Position numbers and translations under genes: made by a program. Under the pieces are notes generated by a model that was not told the origin of the DNA, ran no database searches, and saw nothing but the letters and a program-made list of their open reading frames with translations. From CALIZF01 sp046292445 (lineage in GTDB: Bacteria > Pseudomonadota > Alphaproteobacteria > Rhodobacterales > Rhodobacteraceae), in NCBI GenBank assembly GCA_046292445.1, contig JBKBQT010000001.1, positions 1-64,000 of the forward strand: 64,000 bases of DNA. The letters run 5' to 3'. Positions 58,981 to 64,000 of this stretch are shown one piece after another. The stretch's first letter is position 1. The number at the start of each line of letters is the position of its first letter.

Positions 58981-59684
58981 GCCTGCTGGAGGTTCGGGGG
59001 CTGGAGGCCGGCTATGGCGATTTCCGCGCGCTGTTCGGGATCGACCTCGATGTGGCGCCGGGCGAGACGGTGGCGATCATCGGCGCGAACGGGGCTGGCA
59101 AGACGACGCTGCTGCGCGCCATCACGGGCGTGGTGCGCCCGCGCGGCGGCACGGTGCGCCTGCGCGGGCAGGCCATCGGCGGACAGGCGCCCGACCGGGT
59201 GATGGCGCAGGGCATCGCCATGGTGCCCGAGGGGCGCAAGCTGTTCCCCTCGCTCTCGGTCGAGGAAAACCTGATGATCGGCGCCCATGTCCGCGCCGGA
59301 TCGGGGCGCTGGAGCCTCGATGCGATCTACGACCTCTTTCCGATCCTGCGCGAGAAACGCCGGGTGCCCGGCACCGCCCTGTCGGGCGGGCAGCAGCAGA
59401 TGGTGGCGATCGGGCGGGCGCTGATGTCGAACCCGGACCTTCTGCTGTGCGACGAGATCAGCCTCGGCCTTGCGCCGGTGGTGATCCGCGACATCTACGC
59501 CGCTTTGCCGCGCATCAAGGACGGCGGGGCGGCGGTCGTGATCGTCGAGCAGGACATCGGGCAGGCGCTCCGCGTCGCCGACCGGGTCTATTGCCTGATG
59601 GAGGGCCGCGTGACGCTGACGGGCCGTGCGGCGGAGGTCAGCCGGGCGGCGATCCATGATGCCTACTTCGGAGCGCAGGCGTGA
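58977..59684 (+). CDS. ABC transporter ATP-binding protein, LivF-like
   Basis: A 235-residue ATPase with canonical motifs. Walker A is GANGAGKTTLLRAITG. The LivF stretch is IAMVPEGRKLFPSLSVEENLMIG, the signature is LSGGQQQMVAIGRAL, and Walker B is LLLCDEISLGL. The H-loop replacement is VVIVEQDIGQAL. It pairs with the preceding LivG-like subunit, which lacks a canonical signature, so the dimer may be asymmetric. ATGA overlap with the previous gene. A 133-bp gap with a repeat element separates it from the permease genes. Confidence 0.94.
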   Translation: MSLLEVRGLEAGYGDFRALFGIDLDVAPGETVAIIGANGAGKTTLLRAITGVVRPRGGTVRLRGQAIGGQAPDRVMAQGIAMVPEGRKLFPSLSVEENLMIGAHVRAGSGRWSLDAIYDLFPILREKRRVPGTALSGGQQQMVAIGRALMSNPDLLLCDEISLGLAPVVIRDIYAALPRIKDGGAAVVIVEQDIGQALRVADRVYCLMEGRVTLTGRAAEVSRAAIHDAYFGAQA

Positions 59685-59727
59685 CGGGCGGGGCGAAGAT
59701 CGAGCGGTGCGGCGGCGGAGGGGGCGG

Positions 59728-59762
59728 GAGCCTCCGGCGGGAGTATTTCGGGAACGATGAAG
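59728..59762. repeat. Dispersed Rhodobacteraceae-type intergenic repeat (candidate)
   Basis: The gap between the ATPase and permease genes holds GAGCCTCCGGCGGGAGTA followed by TTTCGGGAACGATGAAG. A similar GCCTCCGGCGGG...TATTT...GATGAAG element recurs between genes in many Rhodobacteraceae genomes. Part of it (GGAGCCTCCGGCGGGAG) can fold. I recognise the pattern from memory; only one copy is in this window, so the repeat status cannot be shown here. Confidence 0.45.
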
Positions 59763-59817
59763 CGGGTGGTCGTCCGTGGCGCGAGGCCGGTGCGGGGGGT
59801 GCTGCGGGGGGGCGGTC

Positions 59818-60681
59818 ATGATCTGGATCGACACCATCGTGCAGGGGATCCTGCTCGGCGGGCTCTACGCGCTGTTCGCGGCAGGGCTGAGCCTGGTGTT
59901 CGGGATCATGCGCCTGGTGAACCTTGCGCATGGCGACATGATCGTTGCGGCGGCTTTCCTGATCCTGATCCTGGTGTCGCTTCTGGGGCTCAACCCGTTC
60001 GTTGCGGCGGCGGTGGCGGCGCCGGTGATGTTCGCGGCCGGGTGGCTCTTGCAGCGGTATGTTCTGAACCGGACGCTGGGCAAGGACATCCTGCCCCCGC
60101 TGCTGGTGTCGTTCGGGCTGTCGGTGGCCTTGCAGAACGCGCTGCTCGAGGGGTTTTCGGCGGACAGCCGGCGGATCCCGGCAGGGGCGCTGGAGACGGC
60201 GTCGCTGAACCTCGGGGTGGTGACGGTGGGGGTGATGCCGCTGCTGACCTTTGCGACGGCGGTCGGGGCCATCCTCGTTCTCAACCGGATCTTCTACCGC
60301 ACGGCGCTGGGGCGGGCGTTCCGGGCGACCTCGGACGATCCGGTGACGGCGAGCCTGATGGGCATCCGGCCGCAATCGGTGTTCGCGGTGGCGACGGGGC
60401 TGGCCATGGTGGTGGTGACGCTGGCAGCGCTGTATCTGGGCATGCGGTCCAACTTCGATCCCTCGATCGGCCCGGCGCGGCTGATCTATGCCTTCGAGGC
60501 GGTGATCATCGGGGGCCTGGGGAGCCTCTGGGGCACGCTGGCGGGCGGGATCATCATCGGCGTTGCGCAGACGGTCGGGGCGGCGATCAACCCCGAATGG
60601 CAGATCCTTGCGGGGCATGTCGCGTTCCTGATCGTGCTCCTGGTGCGGCCGAGGGGCCTTTTCCCGCGGGCGGTGGACTGA
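59818..60681 (+). CDS. ABC transporter permease, LivH-like
   Basis: A 287-residue permease with about eight membrane helices: MIWIDTIVQGILLGGLYALFAAGLSLVFGIMRLVNLAHGDMIVAAAF (typical LivH start), the Q-loop contact region FRATSDDPVTASLMGIRPQSVF, and the late FEAVIIGGLGSLWGTLAGGIIIGVAQTVGA. ATG 59818 is the conserved start; upstream in-frame codons lie in the repeat-bearing gap. Its stop overlaps the LivM-like start by one base. Confidence 0.94.
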   Translation: MIWIDTIVQGILLGGLYALFAAGLSLVFGIMRLVNLAHGDMIVAAAFLILILVSLLGLNPFVAAAVAAPVMFAAGWLLQRYVLNRTLGKDILPPLLVSFGLSVALQNALLEGFSADSRRIPAGALETASLNLGVVTVGVMPLLTFATAVGAILVLNRIFYRTALGRAFRATSDDPVTASLMGIRPQSVFAVATGLAMVVVTLAALYLGMRSNFDPSIGPARLIYAFEAVIIGGLGSLWGTLAGGIIIGVAQTVGAAINPEWQILAGHVAFLIVLLVRPRGLFPRAVD

Positions 60682-61751
60682 TGGCTGGATGGCAGGTTCG
60701 GACGCGGACGCGGGCGGGGACCGTCGCGGGGGTGGCGGCGCTGCTGCTCGTGGCGGCGGGCCTTGCGCTGCCGGCCCTTGCGAGCCGGGGCCTGATCGTC
60801 GATCTGTTCTTCATCCTGACGATGCTGGTCCTGGCGCAGTTCTGGAACCTGCTGGCGGGCTATGGCGGGCTTGTGTCGGTCGGGCAGCAGGCTTTCGTCG
60901 GGATGGGCGCCTATGCGATGTTCGCGGGCGTGGTGTTCTGGGGGATGGATCCGGTCGCGGCGATTCTCGTGGCCGGCGTGGCGGGGTTCCTGCTGGCGAT
61001 CCCGACCGCGTTCTTCGCCTTTCGCCTTGCGGGGGCCTATTTCGCCATCGGCACCTGGGTGATTGCCGAGGTCACGCGCCTTGTGGTGGCGCAGTGGAAG
61101 GCGCTGGGCGGCGGCACCGGCACGTCGCTGCCGCGCGAGGCGACGCGGTCCATGATGCTGGTGTCCGACATCGGCGCGCTGTTCGGGGTGCGCGATGCGG
61201 CGGCGCGGGATATCCTCGCCTACTGGCTGGCGCTGGCGCTGGCGGTTGCGACGATCGGGGGCATCTACTGGCTGATGCGCACACGGTCGGGCCTTGCGCT
61301 TGCGGCCGTGCGCGACAACCCCGAGGCGGCGCGGTCGGTCGGCGTGGATGCGGCCCGGATGCGCTGGATCGTGTTCCTGACGGCGGCCTTCGGCACCGGC
61401 CTCGCCGGGGGGCTGATCTATGTGCAGAAGGCGCGCATCTCGCCCGATGCAGCCTTCAGCGTCACCGACTGGACGGCCTATGTGATCTTCATCGTCGTCA
61501 TCGGCGGCATCGGCACCATCGAGGGGCCGATCGTCGGGGTGCTCGTGTTCTTCCTGCTGCAGAAGCTCTTTGCCGATTACGGCTCGTGGTATCTGCTGGC
61601 GCTCGGGTTGATCGGCATCGTGGTGATGCTGTTCGCGCCCAAGGGTCTGTGGGGCCTGTTCTCGGCCCGCACGGGCATCCAGCTCTTTCCGACGCGGCGC
61701 CGCCTGACCGGCGGCCCGCCCCCCAAGCCCACAGAACGGGAGACCGGCTGA
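60681..61751 (+). CDS. ABC transporter permease, LivM-like
   Basis: A 356-residue permease with roughly ten hydrophobic segments. LivM hallmarks are NLLAGYGGLVSVGQQAFVGMGAYAMFAG, FRLAGAYFAIGTWVIAEVTRL, the contact loop LALAAVRDNPEAARSVGVDAARMRWIVFLTAAFGTGLAGGLIYVQKARISPDAAFSVTDWTAYVIFIVVIGGIGTIEGPIVG, and a basic cytoplasmic tail. With the LivH-like gene it completes the importer. The FAD hydroxylase follows one base later, so transport and catabolism are in one transcript. Confidence 0.94.
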   Translation: MAGWQVRTRTRAGTVAGVAALLLVAAGLALPALASRGLIVDLFFILTMLVLAQFWNLLAGYGGLVSVGQQAFVGMGAYAMFAGVVFWGMDPVAAILVAGVAGFLLAIPTAFFAFRLAGAYFAIGTWVIAEVTRLVVAQWKALGGGTGTSLPREATRSMMLVSDIGALFGVRDAAARDILAYWLALALAVATIGGIYWLMRTRSGLALAAVRDNPEAARSVGVDAARMRWIVFLTAAFGTGLAGGLIYVQKARISPDAAFSVTDWTAYVIFIVVIGGIGTIEGPIVGVLVFFLLQKLFADYGSWYLLALGLIGIVVMLFAPKGLWGLFSARTGIQLFPTRRRLTGGPPPKPTERETG

Positions 61752-61752
61752 C

Positions 61753-63507
61753 ATGGCCGACATCGACACCGACGTCCTCATCATCGGCACCGGCCCGGCA
61801 GGGTCGGCGACCGCCGCGCTGCTGTCCACCTACGGCGTCGAGACGCTTGTGGTGAACCGCTATCGCTGGCTGGCCAATACGCCGCGCGCGCATATCACCA
61901 ACCAGCGCACGATGGAGGTGCTGCGCGACCTCGGCCCCGAGGTCGAGGCCGAGGCCTATCTGCATTGCGCGCCGCAGGAGCTGATGGGCGAGAACGTGTT
62001 CTGCGAGAGCATCGCCGGCGAGGAGCTCGGCCGGATGAAGAGCTGGGGCAACCATCCCCTGTCCAAGGCCGAGCATCTGCTGTCCTCGCCCTGCATGATG
62101 AACGACCTGCCGCAGACATTCATGGAACCGATCCTGTTCAAGGCCGCCTGTTCGCGCGGCGCGAAGGCGCGGATGAGCACGGAATACCTTAGCCATGTGC
62201 AGGACGGGGCGGGCGTGACGACCACCTGCCGCGACCGGCTGACGGGGCGCGACATCACCATCCGGTCGAAATACCTCGTCGGGGCCGATGGCGGGAACAG
62301 CCTTGTGGCCGAGCATGCCGGCCTGCCCTTCGAGGGCCGGATGGGCGTGGGCGGCAGCATGAACATCCTGTTTCGCGCCGACCTCGGCCGCTATGTCGCG
62401 CATCGGCCCTCGGTGCTCTACTGGGTGATGCAGCCGGGTGCGGATGTGGGCGGCATCGGCATGGGCCTTGTCCGCATGGTGCGGCCCTGGACCGAATGGC
62501 TGATCGTCTGGGGATACGACATCAGCCAGCCGCCGCCGGACGTGACGCCGGAGTTCGCGACCGGCGTGGCGCGGCAGCTCGTGGGCGTGCCCGACCTCGA
62601 GATCGAGCTGATCTCGGCCAATACCTGGACGGTCAACAACTGCTATGCCACGCACATGCAGAAGGACCGGGTGTTCATCATGGGCGATGCCGCCCATCGG
62701 CACCCGCCGTCGAACGGCCTCGGGTCGAACACCTCGATCCAGGACGGCTTCAACCTTGCGTGGAAGCTCGCCGCGGTGGTCAAGGGACAGGCGGGGCCGG
62801 GGTTGCTGGATAGCTACAGCGTCGAACGCGCGCCGGTGGCGCGGCAGATCGTCACCCGCGCCAACCAGTCGATCGCCGAATTCGGCCCGATCTTCGAGGC
62901 GCTCGGCATGGACGGCGGGGTGGACCACGACAAGATCCAGCGCAACATGGATGCCCGCTGCGATGCGACCGAGGCAGGCGAGAAGCAGCGCGAGGCGCTG
63001 CGGGCCGCGATCGCGTTCAAGAAATACGAATTCGACTGCCACGGCGTCGAGATGAACCAGCGCTACCGGTCCACCGCTGCGGTGACGGACGGCCAGCCCG
63101 AACCGGCGTTCGAGAAGGACGCCGAACTGCACTACGCCCCCACGACCTGGCCCGGCGCACGCATCCCCCATGTCTGGGTGTTCGACCGGGCGGGGCGCAA
63201 GCATTCGACGCTCGACATCACCGGCAAAGGGCGGTTCACCATCCTGACCGGGATCGGCGGCGAGGGCTGGGCCGCGGCCGCCGGGACGGTCGGCGCGGAA
63301 TTCGGGCTCGACATCCGATGCCATGTGATCGGCCCCCGGCAGGCGATCGAGGACCACACCGGCGACTGGGCCCGGGCGCGGGAGATCCGCGATGCCGGCT
63401 GCCTGCTCGTCCGCCCCGACCATCACGTGGCCTGGCGGTCGGTCGGCCCGGCGGCCGACCCGGCGGCCGAACTGCGCCGCGTGCTTGCCAGGATCCTTTC
63501 ACGATGA
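61753..63507 (+). CDS. FAD-dependent phenol-type hydroxylase (TfdB / resorcinol hydroxylase family)
   Basis: A 584-residue flavin monooxygenase. The Rossmann motif is VLIIGTGPAGSATAALLSTYGVETLVV. The second FAD motif is LVGADGGNS, and the third is RVFIMGDAAHRHPPSNGLGSNTSIQDGFNLAWKLAAVVKG. The C-terminal thioredoxin-like domain typical of phenol hydroxylases is present (FTILTGIGGEGWAAAA ... LLVRPDHHVAWR). TRAHITNQRTMEVLRDLG-like sequence near residue 45 is family-typical. In this cluster it would hydroxylate a phenol or resorcinol-like ring to the hydroxyquinol-type substrate of the dioxygenases. The precise substrate is inferred. Its stop overlaps an ATG of the next gene. Confidence 0.92.
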   Translation: MADIDTDVLIIGTGPAGSATAALLSTYGVETLVVNRYRWLANTPRAHITNQRTMEVLRDLGPEVEAEAYLHCAPQELMGENVFCESIAGEELGRMKSWGNHPLSKAEHLLSSPCMMNDLPQTFMEPILFKAACSRGAKARMSTEYLSHVQDGAGVTTTCRDRLTGRDITIRSKYLVGADGGNSLVAEHAGLPFEGRMGVGGSMNILFRADLGRYVAHRPSVLYWVMQPGADVGGIGMGLVRMVRPWTEWLIVWGYDISQPPPDVTPEFATGVARQLVGVPDLEIELISANTWTVNNCYATHMQKDRVFIMGDAAHRHPPSNGLGSNTSIQDGFNLAWKLAAVVKGQAGPGLLDSYSVERAPVARQIVTRANQSIAEFGPIFEALGMDGGVDHDKIQRNMDARCDATEAGEKQREALRAAIAFKKYEFDCHGVEMNQRYRSTAAVTDGQPEPAFEKDAELHYAPTTWPGARIPHVWVFDRAGRKHSTLDITGKGRFTILTGIGGEGWAAAAGTVGAEFGLDIRCHVIGPRQAIEDHTGDWARAREIRDAGCLLVRPDHHVAWRSVGPAADPAAELRRVLARILSR

Positions 63508-63518
63508 CGGAGGCGAGG

Positions 63519-64000
63519 ATGACGATAGCAGCCCATGAGCGCGGTTTCTTCACAGAGGAAACCTCGGCCGATGTGGTGATCGCCCGCAACGCGCAGGCGG
63601 CCGATGCACGTCTCGCGGAGGTTATGGCGGTGCTGATCCGTCACCTGCACGCCGCCGTGAAGGAGATCGAGCCGACTCAGGACGAATGGATGAAGGCGAT
63701 CCGGTTCCTGACCGAGACCGGGCAGATGTGCACCGACTGGCGGCAGGAGTTCATCCTGCTGTCGGACGTGCTCGGCGTGTCGATGCTGGTCGATGCGATC
63801 AACAACCGCAAACCCTCGGGCGCGACGGAATCGACGGTGCTCGGGCCGTTCCATGTGGACGACGCGCCCGAACTGCCGAACGGCGCGAACATCGCGCTCG
63901 ACGGCAGGGGCGAGCCGATGCTGGTCCACGGCCGCGTGACGGACACCGCCGGAAAGCCCATCGCCGGCGCGCGGCTGGACGTCTGGCAGGCGAATGACGA
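63519..64000 (+). CDS. Second intradiol ring-cleavage dioxygenase, N-terminal part (cut by window edge)
   Basis: The first ~160 codons of a paralogue of the enzyme at 54579. The helical domain has IRHLHAAVKEIEPTQDEWMKAIRFLTETGQMCTDWRQEFILLSDVLGVSMLVDAI. The catalytic domain begins GATESTVLGPFHVDDAPELPNGANIALDGRGEPMLVHGRVTDTAGKPIAGARLDVWQAND. The SDVLGVS and ESTVLGPFH motifs match hydroxyquinol 1,2-dioxygenases well, arguably better than the first copy. I chose ATG 63519, which has GGAGG five bases upstream; ATG 63504 overlaps the hydroxylase stop (ATGA). The iron ligands lie beyond the window. Confidence 0.88.
   Translation, partial: MTIAAHERGFFTEETSADVVIARNAQAADARLAEVMAVLIRHLHAAVKEIEPTQDEWMKAIRFLTETGQMCTDWRQEFILLSDVLGVSMLVDAINNRKPSGATESTVLGPFHVDDAPELPNGANIALDGRGEPMLVHGRVTDTAGKPIAGARLDVWQAND

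Noticed and set aside
1..64000. Search for tRNA, rRNA, insertion sequences, integrases and phage attachment sites
   Set aside because: The intergenic spaces are mostly under 200 bp, and none showed cloverleaf arms, transposase motifs or direct repeats suggestive of such elements.

Overview
The window is chromosomal DNA from a high-GC alphaproteobacterium, almost certainly a Rhodobacterales/Rhodobacteraceae-type organism. Supporting points are an rpoE-chrR pair divergent from a five-gene operon resembling the Rhodobacter sphaeroides sigma-E regulon, TTAA-N7-TTAA (CtrA-type) boxes upstream of flagellar genes, the order rsmB - heparinase II/III - purH - lspA - DUF3035 lipoprotein, a short HisG with HisZ, and many 4-base ATGA/GTGA gene overlaps. 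I see no tRNA, rRNA, CRISPR array, insertion sequence or phage genes.

Layout. 1-1.1 kb: flgE (cut by the window edge) and motB. 1.2-4.5 kb: trhO, pncA-pncB (NAD salvage) and arfB. 4.5-4.7 kb: a structured minus-strand RNA that I read as 6S RNA (ssrS), with its own terminator. 4.8-8.1 kb: a queuosine-precursor transporter, urate hydroxylase puuD, a CoxG-like protein, and a decayed D-aminoacylase pseudogene. 8.5-12.8 kb: a peptide-type ABC importer without ATPase genes, then an orphan OmpR-type response regulator. 12.8-23.8 kb: mostly housekeeping genes (DUF1674/SDHAF4, rsmB, heparinase-like, purH, lspA, BamF-like lipoprotein, an M16 protease pair, mutL). 23.8-29.8 kb: chrR-rpoE and the divergent operon of FAD oxidoreductase, DUF1365, MFS, DUF3833 and SDR genes. 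29.8-38.5 kb: yjbR, polA, an RTX repeat protein, slyX, hisS-hisZ-hisG and DUF1489. 38.6-41.7 kb: class II ribonucleotide reductase and a TetR regulator.

41.7-53.4 kb is the most unusual part, a minus-strand block. It begins with a conserved three-gene set: a DUF2126 transglutaminase, a circularly permuted ATP-grasp/alpha-E protein and a small transglutaminase. It continues into a 1285-residue protein that joins a trypsin-like protease, a DNA/RNA non-specific (NUC1) nuclease and a subtilisin-like protease, all with intact catalytic residues. An overlapping gene encodes a second trypsin-like protease. No signal peptide is visible on either protease protein. This is the best candidate for an undescribed system.

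53.5-64 kb: an aromatic catabolism island. A LysR regulator is divergent from an intradiol (hydroxyquinol-type) dioxygenase, a maleylacetate reductase, a complete branched-chain-type ABC importer (binding protein, two ATPases, two permeases), a TfdB-like FAD phenol hydroxylase, and a second intradiol dioxygenase that runs off the end. Together these suggest uptake of an aromatic compound, ring hydroxylation to a hydroxyquinol-like intermediate, ring cleavage, and reduction of maleylacetate to 3-oxoadipate.
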